Assembly (NCBI RefSeq): GCF_019649055.1
Contig: NW_026570266.1
Span: forward strand, 310,001 to 374,000
Origin: Paramacrobiotus metropolitanus
Lineage: Eukaryota > Tardigrada > Eutardigrada > Parachela > Macrobiotidae
Direction: 5' to 3'
DNA: 64,000 nt
The notes beneath the pieces are model-generated. The model had not been told where the DNA came from and did no database searches. It saw only the letters and a list, made by a program, of their open reading frames with translations. Positions 12,390 through 25,801 of the stretch are shown here, in pieces. Every line of letters begins with the position of its first letter. Within the stretch, counting starts at the first letter, position 1. The translations under genes and the position numbers were made by a program.

Positions 12390-15382
12390 TTAGGCCAAAT
12401 AATCTCTGGCGATGATAGCTTGAGCCATTTTCCCAAAAGGCAGAGCATCGTAGTTATGGACATCCAAATTATCCCAGAACTCTTGCGGCTTGTCAATTGT
12501 GTCGTAACTACGTAACAAAAAAATTTGCATTACTGTATTTTCACAAATCACTACTATATTTGTGCGTAACAGAAACTGCGTAAGGCACGATCAGCTATCG
12601 TTTGTGGGGTGCAGTTCAAACTCATACACGGCTTTCGGTGTTTGGGCCTTCACACCTACTGATTTGCCGTAATGCCGCTTTTTTTGTCTAGTTTATTATT
12701 CAAAATTAAGAAGTCATCAAATTTTTTAAAACGATCCTTGAGATAAAATTTTTTAAAAAAGCTTGTAGTACCAAACGGCCGGTAACTCCGGACGATTTCA
12801 GGAATGCGTAACAAATTTTTTTATCCTTCGGATCGTTACGATATGGTGAAGCAGAAAAAAGAAAAACTTGCGGTGAGTTATCACCGTATTTGTGATCTTG
12901 AAAACCCTTCTACTAGACTGCTACACCTAATTCGTGACAAACATAATGGTCCAGAACTGTGCTATATTCACACCACTCTTTCGTTGTTGTCTACGGATTC
13001 AGTAAATGGATGCCTTACCATTTCAGAAACTTTTTGAATTCCGACCATCCATTTTCTGGAAACGTCTCCGCGTGCAGCCATCCCGTGTGCAGCAATTTAA
13101 GCTTTTCTGCAGTTTCTTCGTCCACAGCCGGACAGTACCGTTCCAAAGCGACCATGAACGTTCGCAAAATTTCTCCGGTTTCCGGTTTTGAGACATCCAA
13201 ATTTGAGTTGGGGACGGTTATAATCAAACGTTTACCGACTCCCGGTCGACGATATCCAGGCAGCCTCGGGCTGGCATGATGATGTATCATATGGCTGAAG
13301 TCAATAAGAACGATCCGCTTGCTGTATTTGGCCGTTAATGTTAAAGGGAAATTCAATCCAACGCCACTGCGTGCACCCGAATCCTGAATACGTCGGTGAT
13401 ACTTCCGCAAACCGACTGCCAGCAGATGCACTTTTTTCAAGCTAAGTATTGCTGAAATTATATTGTCAACTTCACCAAGGATGTCGGTAACATTAGTCAG
13501 TACGAGCATTTTGGTTGCGTCGGTAATGTATAGCCCCAGTATAAGCGCAAGGCGATATCCTCTTGTATCGAGGCGAAGATATTTCCCGTTCGTAATGGTG
13601 CGAAAGTTTACTGTCGTTAGACCGCGGTCTGCAGCGGGGTGGGTAACAACTATGTTCCAGGCTCCACACACCCTAAAAATGTAAAAAAACAATGAAAAAA
13701 TGTAAAATGTAGAAATAAGTAAATGTGCTGAAATAAATGCGCATCCGTCATGTTTTCGCAGTCTACATCGGTCGCTCGTTTTATGCCACCGTTCTGTCAA
13801 CCTTCCACGGCATGGCTCACCTTCGTTCACAGATTTTAGCAGGGCCAGGAAATAGTTTTTTCGGTTTTGACTCGAATATTCGTAATACTATGTATAATAA
13901 ATTTTGTGCATAATTCTTTTTTTTTAATTTTAGAAAACAGGGGCGAATGTTTTGGTCACTAACTCCACCTCGTTAAGGCTCAAAAAAACAAACGCCGACT
14001 GTCTGGCACACGATCTCACATTACTACAATTTTATTTATTTATACAATTTATTTATTTATTATTTATTTATACTCGTATGTGTATTTATGCATTTTACGT
14101 TTAAAAAGGCGCTATATTTTTACTTGGTAGCTGTCGCAGCATAATGGGTCTTACTTATCGACGAAAAAAGGTGGAGTAAATAGGAAAATGCACTACTGCG
14201 TGCACTGGTAGATCAGAACGCAGCGCAGAGAACTGGAGGCAGTTTTTTTTAACTCAGAACGTTTTTTTTTAACTACAGAGAATGATCGTGTGCTAGTGGG
14301 GACAAAGTGGTACTGCGGGTTAAGGTGGCGAAGGGAGATATCTAAGATAGAAAATATTTCTTAACAAACACCATACCGGCGTGCTTTAGCCAAGGAACTG
14401 GCGTCCAAATAGGAAACAATATGTGACAAGATTTCAAAATGCAGCGCGGTGATGAGAAGTTTGTTGGGTTGTGGTTGCTCTGAAAACCAAAAATCATTCA
14501 ACCTAATAAAGGCAGAATGTTCCCTTAAAAAATTGCGACGACGTGGTTCGTTTTTCAAGCTGTTTTGGCTTTCTTACCTGGCGCTGCATGGATTAACTCA
14601 ACTGGTCCACTGATTGTTGCGCCACTTGAATCCTCAAATAGGTATTTGATAGCTCTATCAACCTTTTCACCAACTGAATCAGCCCAGAAAGGTATTCCTG
14701 GTCTCCTTGTTGCATTGCGATGTCCCCATATCTCAAGGAATACAAATGTGACCCCTCCGGCATTAACGTCCACAAACAAGCGGCTATTGGCTCCAACACT
14801 GTGCATTTCTCGGCTTTCAACGGCATCTCCGTAAAACGCCGCATCGCAGAATCGCACAATCCGGTTTGTGTCGGTTATCCGTACGACAGAAGATTCCTCC
14901 AGCGGCACTACATGCTTCACGATGGGAATCGTGTCTATGCGCCCCAACAGGCAGCCGTCGTTAGAGGCTGGCAGCTGTTGAACGATCTGGCAGCGATGCA
15001 CCACGCGAAAGGTTGTTGCCGATGAGTCCGGTAATGAAACGCAGCACATGAAAAAGTTTGTCAAATTACACGACAATAATAATTTGCCGGGTCGGAAAAC
15101 ATACGTGCCCTTCCAGGGTCCGCTGTCTGTGCGCATGGCCACTTGCACTTCGTTCTTTTGCTGACGATTGATCAGTTTGTGCTGCCAGACACGCTCTGTA
15201 GGAATCCACTGAGCCGGTATGTCCGGCGCATCAAAGTCAATAAAAACGGCTTCGTATCCAATATCCTGAAGGTATCCCAGACAAAACACATTGTCTTCCA
15301 TCTTAACGAGGACTGTGTTGGCCATATTGAACTTCCCGCCATTGCACCGTCCTCCGCGAAAATACTGCGAGGTGATCGCCAT
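12390..15382 (-). CDS. F-box protein with Tudor-like N-terminal module (family 2, copy A, 559 aa)
   Basis: Four exons on the minus strand: 15382-14578, 14479-14377, 13672-13019 and 12507-12390, with phases 1, 2 and 2 agreeing throughout. Residues 1-268 form a compact module (NTVLVKMEDNVFCLGYLQDI, VFIDFDAP, WIPTERVWQHKL, YVFRPGKLLL, VVHRCQIVQQLP) that resembles Tudor/agenet-type beta barrels; this is only a fold guess. Exon 2 plus the start of exon 3 give an F-box (LHFEILSHIVSYLDASSLAKA, then VCGAWNIVV). The long third exon has no known domain and the last exon ends the protein with KPQEFWDNL and YDALPFGKMA. Copies B (16135-21058) and C (21929-24588) have the same architecture, and the 103-nt and 118-nt exons are the same length in A and C. 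The likely role is a substrate adaptor of an SCF ligase, target unknown. Confidence 0.8.
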
Positions 15383-16134
15383 TAAAGGTTAGCAGAGTTG
15401 CCGGTTTCACACTTAATAATTGTAGAGTATCTAGAACATAAATAAAGATTTTTCGAAGCATGAGCGCTAAGTGATACAGGCGCAAACATGGGTAACAGAA
15501 ACTAAAAAAACTGAAATTGGTACACATCAAGCCAGTTTTCCCAATCGCATTTCCAGGAAGCTGCCCAAGGAGAGGAGCAAAATAGGAACACTCCTAGATA
15601 AGTGTTCTGTTAAGCAGCCAGCGGCTGTACTAGAAGCATAGCTGAGATGGTAGTGCTAATGACCGCGCCTCAAACACTACAGTAGTGTAAGCCAGACAAG
15701 AACAGCCCCATGATATGTACTGCGCTATTGGCTGTAATCTAGGACAGTCGGTTAATACAATACTCGCTTACTCAAACACCTTACTCGGCGAGTAAGGTGT
15801 TTGAACTGTACAACAAGATCGCTTCCCATTTGCTAGTCATGCTGCACAGAAATACAAATCTCAAGTTTGTATGAAAAAGATTTTTAAACATGTAGGTTAC
15901 GGGTCACAGGCTGATTGTAGGCAATCTCCCGGATATAGGCAAACTCAAACACCACTAAGTCAATTACGAAAAGAGTCAAACTATTTCATCGCGCCAACAG
16001 TATGATTACTCCAGCAATATGTTCTTTTCCTGATAATTATGAATAAGTGTAGCTGATTTGTACTATTTAGTATTTTCACGTAAGTTCACCAAACCTGGCT
16101 CATGAGTAACTTAATGAATCCGCGCTAATGCATT
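15383..16134. other. divergent intergenic region between family 2 copies A and B
   Basis: The two genes are transcribed away from each other, so this 752-bp interval should hold both promoters. It contains a 33-bp near-perfect palindrome at 15772-15804. No TATA box could be assigned with confidence. Confidence 0.4.
15772..15804. repeat. 33-bp palindrome
   Basis: The left arm TCAAACACCTTACTCG and the right arm CGAGTAAGGTGTTTGA are perfect 16-base reverse complements around a single G. It lies almost midway between the two divergent F-box genes. It could be a protein-binding palindrome, a short cruciform, or a relic of a foldback insertion. Confidence 0.85.
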
Positions 16135-19100
16135 ATGGATCACTTTTCTTGTGGAAAGGGTAACAGTCGTCAAGCCAATTTGGGCAACACCGTGCTCATC
16201 AACCGCGGCGATGGAGTGTGGATGTTGGCGTACGTTCAGGATATCGACGGCGATCATGTGTACGTTGATTATGATTGTTCGGCGTTAGCGAACGGTTGGA
16301 TACATTCGCGGTACGTCTGGCAGCATGAGCATTATGCCGCACAACATGGAATAGCCGCCTCCATTCAGGTTGCTCTACGTAACGGAGATGAGGAACCATA
16401 TGCTTTCCGCCCTGGGAAATGGCTGAGCATCAAAAACATATCTTCGACAAGCGAATTATGCTACGTTACAACCATATCTGCTGATGGACAGCACGAAACA
16501 GATTATGTCGTGCATTTATGGCAAATTGTTGAACGACTGCCGATCGATCAGCCGCCCTTGTGTGAGCGATTGCAAACGCTGATTAAATTGACTATTCAGT
16601 CGGATTATATTCATCTTATCCAAAAAATTAAAGAACACGAAATTCTGCGGTTTATAGAGTTAGTTTTCAGCGCCGCTGGATTTTCCCAGTATTCATATGG
16701 TACTGGTAGATGTGAACGAGATCGATTCTTCGTGAAACTCGAAGATAACCGAGTGGTATTGCTGTTCCTCGGGATTCATAAATGGCGGCTGCATGGCGCC
16801 AACGCTCCTCGTCAACTTGGTTTCACAGCCGAAGTGGAACGAAAAATATCAGTTGCCGCTGAGAATCTCGTTAAATATTACGCTTGCGGTGAAAATGAGA
16901 TAGCATCGCGCTGGAATGCCTACATGTTGGGTATGACGATCAGTGAATTAGTCGCAATAGATATTCCATTGTGACGGATCTTCTTTATGCCGCAGTAGGC
17001 AAAATTAACGATACATAGTAGCTTAATTAACGTACCCTTCATTGTGATCTGGTTATATGGTAAAACTGATATATCGCGATTAAAGCAAAATGTGCGTACA
17101 CAATTTTGTAACATTCCTCGATGATGCGCTATATACATTATGTAAGTCTGCCTTACTGGTTAGTCTAATGTAAGTGCATGTAGCGTACTTTTGGCAATTC
17201 TTATAAAACGTGAGAGGTTGGATTGAAGGTTATTAAAACTTCATATATGCTAACATTACAAATATTTTGCAGTAGCATCTACAAATTTTGCCACAAGGCA
17301 TGGTCATAAGAAATCTTCTTACCGACAGAAAATATACCTTCAATGAGAATTTTTTGAATGTAATTTTTTCTTTACTCTACAGAAACTTACTGGAAGAGCA
17401 AAACAGCTTTTAAACCGCTAGTGGTATTCTAATACTAATCGCGTGATCCATGTGCTAATTATGCTGATCAGGAAGTGGTCCGCTGAAAAGGAAATTAGGA
17501 ACTGCTGAACAGTAGATTGGATGTGCCTCCCTTTCGGTTATTACCATTTAATCTGAAAAAAGCGAAGGCTATGAATTTTATCTAAGGGAATCAGGCTGGA
17601 ACAGTTCAACCTTTATCACACCAGAAGGACATAAGTACTAAAAGTACTTCTTATGATCGCATGCTGTTACCATGCTTTGCTGGAACCTTGCCTTTACTAT
17701 TACTTACTCCGTTAATAATTTTCATGGTAAAGTTATTTCTCACAGTGAATTCGTTTTGTGCAATATGCATACATGGGACCGTTTTCCACCATAAAGAAGC
17801 GTTATTTTCATTTTGACCTTTGCAGTATTAGCGTTGACCGGTTACGGATTGCCGAATGCACGCACTGTACAACGCATTACCGACGAGTGGTTTGGACCAT
17901 GTTCTTGCACAAGTGAATCCACGGAGCCAGAGAGAGCCATCTGTTCGTACAGGCCCACTTGTGAACACATCTCTCTTTTCCCAGAAGTTGACCATAGTTT
18001 TATCCCTGCAGGTAATCATACGCTGGTTCCAGATTTTGTACTCTTCTTTTAATCGACCGAAGCGTAGCGAAGGTCCTCTATGTTCAGAATTAATGGTAAG
18101 CGTGATGTCCGTTCGTCGGTCACCGCCACCAAATGCACATATGCACAGTAGCCTTGGGAAGAGGTGCACCAATGCGCGGTGGCCGTATATACTCACACCC
18201 CATGTAACTGGCGATGTCCGTTCGTCGGTCACCGCCACCAAATGCACATATGCACAGTAGCCTTGGGAAGGGGTGCACCAATGCGCGGTGGCCGTATATA
18301 CTCACACCCCATGTAACTGGCGATGTCCGTTCGTCGGTCACCGCCACCAAATGCACATATGCACGGTAGCTCTGGGAAGAGTGCTCCAGTGCGCGGTGGC
18401 AGTATATACTCAAACTCCATGTAAATGGCGATGTCCGTTCGTCGGTCACCGCCACCAAGTGCACGTTTGATTGGGAAGAGATGCCCAACGCGAGTTGGCC
18501 GTATACACATACTCACGCCCCGAGTAACGTGGGTGGCCCGTTCGTCGATCACCACCATCTGATCTAGAAAAGGAGGGTGCACCGTAGCCCCGTACACTCA
18601 GGACCTTTGAAAATTGTGGTGAACGTGGTGTTGGAAACATTGTGAATCTGCTCTCCCAACAGCCGACAACGCGCTTGTAAAGCATGTAGTATATATACTT
18701 CAACTGGAGGGGCGGAGCTCCAGTCAAACTGATGAAATGACCGGTTCAATTCGTCAGTTCGGGCCTCCAGTAAAGGCGTTCCCATCAGTTTCAGTGGGAG
18801 TATACCGCTTGCTTAACCGATAGAACGTCCGTCGGTTCAGAAAAAATCCGTCGTACGTAAATTCTGCTCTTCCAGGATTTTGTTTAATGTCATGTCAACG
18901 TTGCCCCTCAAGGCTACTGAAAGAGGTTGACCTATTTAGTCGAGCAAGAAGTCCTATACGGGCAGAGCCACTAAACCTGACCTACCTCTCCCCCCCCCGG
19001 CTTTGCCGGCATAAATTATGATTTTGTGATAGTGTTTGATCTGTCCTGCATCATTTTTAAGGGAACCGGACTGGCAAAAACGCCCAGCAGACATTTTTGC

Positions 19101-21058
19101 TGTCTCCTCCTTTATACGATCAATTAAAATTACTGTGATGCCAGCCCCACACTGGGCCCACAGTAAGGTATAATGGGTGACCTTTTTGACCCTTCCTTCT
19201 ACTACCTAATAAAAGTGATAAGATCACAGAATTAATCAAGACGGGGTTGTTCTTTCGGTGTAACCGTAAGAAAGCTCTGATCCCGAGTAGAAAAGTTTGT
19301 CTAGCAGAAAAGACAATGTTTCTAAGGTAAAACCACATGATATCTGCTTGGTGTAGCAGAAATGAGAAATCACATTTGAACAAAACCGTTCGCTTGCGAA
19401 AACACAGTTAGCAGAGCAGTGGACGGATTTTCTGTTAGATGGCTCATGGCTTTCCCGATTTCATTGGTGATTTTGTAATGCTGCTCTGTTGAAAGTTGCT
19501 TAAATTGCCTTACCATTAGAGGCATACCACAAACTATTGTATTCTTGCTACGCTTCGGTCATGCAGTGCCCGCAAAAAGCGAGTGCACTTTTCTAGTATT
19601 ATTACAATGTCCGCTGGTAGATATTGACTTGACGGACTTCTCGTTGTTTTTAGACACCACAACGTTCATGCCAGCAAATTTTGCGATAAACATCCTGACA
19701 GAGGTTTTGTTGCAGTTGGATTCCCATTTGGCGCGTCGGAGTAAAGCGGTAAAAAAATTCTAGAAGGAGCGCCGCAGTGCGAAGATGAGATGTTAAAAAA
19801 TGAATCAATAGTCTGTAAAATAGAAGTTTTATGATATAATTTACAAAATTAATTACGAATTTTTACGCGCTTCATAGTACAGTGTTGGTTCAACCAAAAT
19901 ATCCCGTCGTTCTGTTCTTCTCTTTGTTTGCTTCTAATGTGCTGTTCACAGAATTTATGTTATGTCATTAGCCAATGCGTATACATTTTACCCTCATGGG
20001 CGGTTTTCAGAGTGTGCCACCTGTGGAATCAAATTGTGCACAGCCCAGTCGTGTCGGCGCTTGTTATAATTGACTTTCAAATTCAGCAATATCCATCAGG
20101 CCTTGAGGAAACGGAGGCGTATTACCTGAGCTCTTTGATCGATCGCAGCGTGGACCAGTCCACAAAGGCTCTTGCGTTGCTCCATGTGGATCGCCGCGGC
20201 GGCATTGTTGGCTTCAAGCTGAGGGCGATTGCAAATCTTCTGGGCCTGAAAAATATTAAACTGCCAGTAATTGTCATTAAAAACTGTATCGTACGAGCCG
20301 AGCTGTTTCTCGCCGGTTACCCTGCACGGCATGGTTTGCTGAATCTGACTGCTCTGCGATTAGTTTGTCGGCAACTACTTGTCTCCAATTACCGCGTCCT
20401 CAAAATCTTTTGCCGCTGCCCAACAGGACGAAATGATTCTTACTATATGCCGCTCAATCAGCTCTGTGTTGCAATTCCGGCAATGCGCTACGACTGCGAC
20501 GGCATTGTCGATGATGATGCTATGCTCCAGTGCTTTAAGACCTTTGTAGAAAATACTCTGCCCGCGGTAAACGGCATCAAAGAGCGAGTTCGGGCAAAGT
20601 ACAATGCAAGTCTCGAAAACAAGGAGCAACTAGGCGGATGGATGTAATCCCTGCGAACGTTTTTTAAAAGGTAATGTTTGTTCTAGCTTTTTTCCGGCTG
20701 ACTTTGCTGCTTCCAACCAAGTTTTTGTCCGTTTAAAATTATATTTTCTAAGCCGATGCCTTTTCAAAGCCCCTATTGGCTCCAATAGAACCCGAATGCG
20801 AGTTCGCTAAGCGATTTTCAATTAGATTTGATGGTCAAAACTTGCTCATTTTAGCACGTGCGCCTTAGCTTTGTATTATGTGAAGAATATGGAAGTTATC
20901 ATGGAACTTCTCACTGCAGGCACACTTTTGGCAATGACGCCTGCCAGAAGGAGTATTGGGACCGCGCAGATCTGCAGGAATTCGATACGTTGCGTCTTAG
21001 CCGGTTCCTGTTGTATTTTCTTGATGCCTGCACTGACCTACCATTTGGAATGTACTAA
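16135..21058 (+). CDS. F-box protein with Tudor-like N-terminal module (family 2, copy B, about 550 aa)
   Basis: Proposed exons are 16135-16930, 19654-19740, 20013-20643 and 20920-21058, giving 550 codons plus a stop. Exon 1 matches copies A and C: NTVLINRGDGVWMLAYVQDI, YVDYDCSALANGWI, YVWQHEH, YAFRPGKWLS, VVHLWQIVERLP. Exon 2 is a weak F-box half (MPANFAINILTEVLLQLDSH) and exon 3 begins CHLWNQIV. Exon 4 carries KEYWDRADLQEFDTLRLSRF, the counterpart of KEFWENLNVHNYDALPFGKL in copy C. The exon 2/3 junction is the least certain: the acceptor may be at 20011 or 20013, and only the latter matches the phase. This copy is more diverged than A and C, and its first intron is 2.7 kb and contains a minisatellite. 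The role is probably SCF substrate recruitment, or it may be a degenerating duplicate. Confidence 0.65.
18104..18570. repeat. 109-bp tandem minisatellite, about 4.5 copies
   Basis: The unit starts GATGTCCGTTCGTCGGTCAC. Copies begin at 18104, 18213, 18322 and 18430, with a degraded fifth near 18530. The first three are almost identical and the fourth and fifth diverge. It lies in intron 1 of the family 2 copy B gene. Long ORFs cross it on both strands because the unit happens to lack stops; these are not taken as genes. Confidence 0.9.
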
Positions 21059-21928
21059 AATGATTCCTGGAGAGTCGTTCGCACCAATACGAAAAAACAA
21101 AGTTATTGGCAAATATCTCGATGGTTTACGTTTATCGTTGAATGTATGAGGTGGTCCAAGGTGCCATGTACTTTGTTGCCGAAAGTGTTGTATTTCGAAG
21201 TGCACCAGTTGCTGGGTTACTTAGTTATTATCGTACAGTTTTCGTCGCACATATAATGGTTATTACTTACTATTACTGCATCAAAATTGGTAAAAGTTGA
21301 TTTAGAAAACAACGTGAACGAAGCTTTCCATAGTGATATACAGTATGAGCAGTTAATGTTGAACATATAGTATTGCAGTTTTTCGTTCAGTATTAGTGCG
21401 AAACTTCAGTGCGAAACTTATCACAATTCAGTGCAGGAGCTGAAAGCTCAAGGGTTAAGGAAAATGAAAATCATAATAAACGAGCAGTACTTCTTTTACC
21501 TCCAGCTTGTATCTGTGAGTTACCCGGTTATTTCTGTCGCATTTGTTGTATTTGCCAATTCACCAGTGAATCTGTACTTATTATTAGCGTACCCGCCGTA
21601 CCGTAATACTAATGCACAGCCTGCTTGTAATGGTCATTGCGAGATAATACTGTACTGATTACTGATGCTCTTTACAGCAGCTTCCTAGCCGGTTGATTAG
21701 AGCTCAGATGCAGTAGTTCTATCGGTCGACCATAGCGCCATGCATGCAATTCTCCTTGGATGAAAAAATGTCGTTCAGCTGATTCGTCCTGTGTGCAAAA
21801 ATTCTAAAACATTATTACGGCTATGTACCTACATTAGTGACTTGCATTATATTCGCCAAATTATAGTATTCCGTACTGAAGATGCCTGAATATACAAAAA
21901 ATAAACGTCACAAAAGAGGATCTGTTGA
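21059..21928. other. convergent intergenic region between copies B and C
   Basis: The 3' ends of two family 2 genes face each other here. No ORF or repeat of note was seen; AT-rich 3' flanks only. Confidence 0.4.
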
Positions 21929-24588
21929 TCATGACAAATAATCTTTGACGACAATTGCTTGAGCCAACTTCCCGAAAGGCAGAGCATCGTAGTTGTGAAC
22001 ATTCAGATTTTCCCAAAACTCTTTCGGCTGGTCGAATGTGTAGTAACTGCCAAAAAAGGAGAAATAAACGTTATACCTAACAGTATTCTGTTTAGCCATA
22101 ACAGCTACGTACGTAAAACAAACGCGTCGATGAACATATGTCCCGTTTTAAAACAAATAAATAACAACGAAAAATGAAGTGAGACACACCTTATTGATTG
22201 TGAAGATTTTTTTTTGCTTCCATGAATACTTGGAATACGTCACCAAATACTGGTCTCCGATCTATATACATTCATTTTGTTCTACCTTTCGTTTCTTTTT
22301 TATAATACCTTACCATTTCAAAAACTTCTTGAACTCCGCCCACCCATATTCCGGAAACGGCTCCGCGTGGAGCCATTCCGTGTGGAGTAATTTGAGCCGC
22401 TCGGCAGTTGCTTCATCCACAGCTGGGCAGTGTTCTTCCAAAGCGACCTTTAGAAGCCGCATAATTTCGCCCATGTCCGATTGCGAGGCATCCAGACACA
22501 GTCTCGGGAGGGTAATAATCGAGCTGTCACTGTATGCCGGTCGACGATAGCCAGGCATCTTGCCACCCCCAGGATAACGTACCATAAAGCTGGAGTCAGT
22601 CAAAATCAACCGTTTGCTGTATTTCATCGTTAGTGCTAGAGGAAATGCCATTTTGACATTGCCTTCTCCATCGGAGGCCAACATATGTGTCAGATGGCGA
22701 TACTTCTGCAGAACCAGTGCCAGCAGATGCGCTTTTTTTAAACTGAAAACGGCTGAAATTGTTCGGTCCATTTGAGCATGGTCGTCGGTGACATTACGCA
22801 GCACGAGAACCTTGGTGGTGTCAGTGATAAAGTTCGCTAACAAGATCGCAATGCGGTATCCTTTTGTATCGCGCCGAACAAATTTCCCATTGGTTATGTT
22901 ATCAAAATCTATAGTTGTTAAAACGCGGTTTGCAGCAGGATTTGTCAGTAGCATATTCCAAGTTCCGCATACCCTAAAATTATTTAAAACAAAAATGTAA
23001 AAAAGGAGCATCTATAGCAGAAATTATCATTTGTCAAATTTTTTTGTTAGCTACATCATTTTTGTTAGCTATTTTTTGATAGCTGGTATCACGTAAACGG
23101 AATACCAGCCTTTTACGGCATGACTTTTTTCTGTTCTCAGTTTTAGTAATACCGCAAACGTATCGTGTATTTTTGTGGTTTGATCCTATTATCGTTGAAT
23201 TTATTGTATGTACAGCATTTTCTCGAAGAATAGAAACCCGAAAGTATTGTCTGTGATTACAAAGGCTGCTTTGATTCGAAAACAATACTGATCTGTCTGT
23301 CTGGGAAATTAAACAAACTATGTGGGAACATTTTTACGAATATTTACGAGTGTTTTTTTAGCTACAACATAATGATGCTGGAAATGGACTGCAAAAAGTA
23401 AAGTACCGAATGACCGGTCGGCTGTCCGGTGGTGAACTAAGTGGCAATAAGCGTTAAAGTGGTGGGAGACTGAGAGGGCATACGTATTCAAAAATATCTA
23501 TATATAAAAAGTGTACACTGTACCGACGCGCATCAGCCAGCGAATGGACGTCCAGACAGGAGAAAACGTGCGATAGAATTTCCAATGGTAACACGGTGAT
23601 GAGGTTTTCGTTGCGGTGGCAGTGCTCTGAAACCATCCGAAATGATCGAACTCACTAGTGACCGAGCGGGTTTTAAATAGTGAAACATTACAATTGTGAG
23701 AACACCATAGGGTTTCGAAGTTGTTGCGGTTATCTTACCTGAAACTATCGTATTCTTATGCATGTAGTTGGTAACTTTAGTGGCGTTACCAGGTTTCCCA
23801 TTCTCTGTTCCATCGCCTGGATTCCCCCATAAGTAGTCCATAGCCATGGTAACCTTTTCGCTCACGGAATCGGCCCAGAACGGTCTACGTAGTCTCCTTA
23901 CTGCAAACTGATACCGTATTATCTCTATGAATATAAATGTAATCGTTCCGGCGCTGATGTTGACGAACAATCGGTCATCGGCTCCAACACTGTGGAACCC
24001 TTCTTCGCCTTTAAAGCGATCCCCATAAAACGCCGAGCTACAGAAGCGCACAATCTGATCTCTATCAGTAATCGGGACGTCAGCAGACTCGTCCAACGGT
24101 ACCACATGCTTGACGATGGGAATTGTGTCAATCCTACCCAAAAGGCACCCTTCGTTTGATGCTGGCAGGTCTTGCACGATCTGGCAGCGGTGCACGACAT
24201 GAAACGCAGCTGGTGACGGGTGCGACCCTATGTCCGGCATCGTGACACAGCACATGTAAAACGTTGTCATATCGCACGGCAATAATAATGTCCCGGGTCG
24301 GAAAACATACGAGCCCTTCCAGGGTCCGTTTTCCATGCGCAAGGCCACCTGCACATCGTTTTTATGCGGGGGGTCGATGAGTTTGTGCTGCCAGACACGT
24401 TCGGCATGAATCCACTGTGCCGGTATATCCGGCGCATTGAAGTCAATGAAAACTTTATCGCGTTCGATATCCTGAAGGTATCCCAGACAGAACACGTTAT
24501 CTTCCATCTTAATGAGGACTGTGTTGGCCATGTTGAACTGCCAGCCATTGCACCGTCCTCCGCGAAAATACTGTGAGGTGATTGCCAT
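21929..24588 (-). CDS. F-box protein with Tudor-like N-terminal module (family 2, copy C, 576 aa)
   Basis: Exons on the minus strand are 24588-23739, 23626-23524, 22973-22314 and 22046-21929, with phases 1, 2 and 2, giving 576 codons plus a stop. The start is the ATG opening MAITSQYFRGGRCNG, because copy A starts with the same residues; the open frame upstream of it is probably untranslated. The N-terminal module (residues 1-283) is very close to copy A. Exon 2 gives LITVLPLEILSHVFSCLDVH followed by ADARR, joined to VCGTWNMLL, a good F-box. Exon 3 ends EFKKFLK and exon 4 reads QPKEFWENLNVHNYDALPFG. Copies A and C are the closest pair, both on the minus strand, about 9 kb apart with B between them. 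Confidence 0.82.
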
Positions 24589-25801
24589 CAAGGCTTGCAG
24601 AATGGTCGGTTTTATACCTAAAAATAGCATATTAATAAGATTAATTTGCGATTTTTGTTTAGCATAAGCGGTTAATGATGCAAGTCCTACCATGGGCAAT
24701 AACACAAAGAAATCAAGATGCAGTAGAATCGCTCGCAAAAGGTGTCCACATGCATCGGCGTAATGCACGTTTGAAGCAAACGACATGAAGTAGAGCAAAA
24801 TGTTATGATTTAAAAATTAAAACTGAAGTGAAACGTGCCGATGAACGTTTCGTTTGGCGGTTTTGAATGGTGATAGTCGACTACATATACTTCATGCCAT
24901 GAAACAAATGGCACGGCAGCCGCCCGGTGTATCGGCAATCCACCCGCCCACGGTAGCAGGTAGGCAGCGATTGCGGTTGGCCAGAAAGTTTCATCCATGA
25001 ATGAAGAGGAAGGATTTCTCCTCCCTCTTTGTTCACTGATACTTTGGATGAATTCACGTAATCGTCATCCAGATTCTCGTTTCCCACATACTTTGAATTC
25101 ATTCAGTGCATGATGATTTCTACACATACTTTGTAGTTGCTACTGAATGATAAATTTGAATGAAAAAACGTGCATTCATTCAATGCATGAGGACACCTTA
25201 AGCCAGTTTTCCAAATCACTTCGGCAAGCCGCAGGATAAGCAAATAAAAACCCGTGTATCTGTACCTTTACGCTCACCCAAATTTCCGAACAAGGTAATT
25301 TTCTCACAGGAAGAGTGCAATAACGAATAATACGTAATAACAACAGGGTAACAAGTAACAGCGCATCTTAAAATATTAATGTCTTTTTGCAGATACTGTA
25401 TTATCTGTCCATGAGACGGTTACGACCTTATTAATGTCTGAAAAATGTATTAGCTTCACAAGAACGATTCGAAGACTTCCTTACAAGCAAACGTTTACTT
25501 CCTGCATGAAGAAAACGGGCGATCCTATTAACGGCCCTCTTTCCACTTTCCACTTCAGCCACGGCCTTTGTCAGAGCTGTGGACACTGGACTCTTAGAAG
25601 AAGAGAAAAGACTAGACTAGAAGCAGAGCAGACTCAGGAGAGAACAATCGTTATCCCGCTTGACTACTACTTGGTGTAGTGCATATAAATAGCCGCCTCT
25701 GTAGTCTTCTTCGTATGCACTACGGCAAAGCCAGTAGACGGAAGCCATCTTACTTTTAATAAGCATCACATACAAGTACATACTGAGTACTGAAACAAAA
25801 T
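24589..25801. other. gene-free stretch
   Basis: Includes the 5' flank of copy C and a stretch at 25040-25190 with repeated CATACTTTG and GAATTCATTCA words. No gene recognised. Confidence 0.35.

Noticed and set aside
18100-18570. CRISPR-like array
   Set aside because: The repeats are contiguous 109-bp tandems without spacers, in a eukaryotic intron.
18120-18597. 122-aa ORFs on the minus strand with repeated TDERTSPVTWGVSIYGH-like units
   Set aside because: They are translations of the 109-bp minisatellite inside an intron; the repeats stay open by chance and no splice or start signal supports them.
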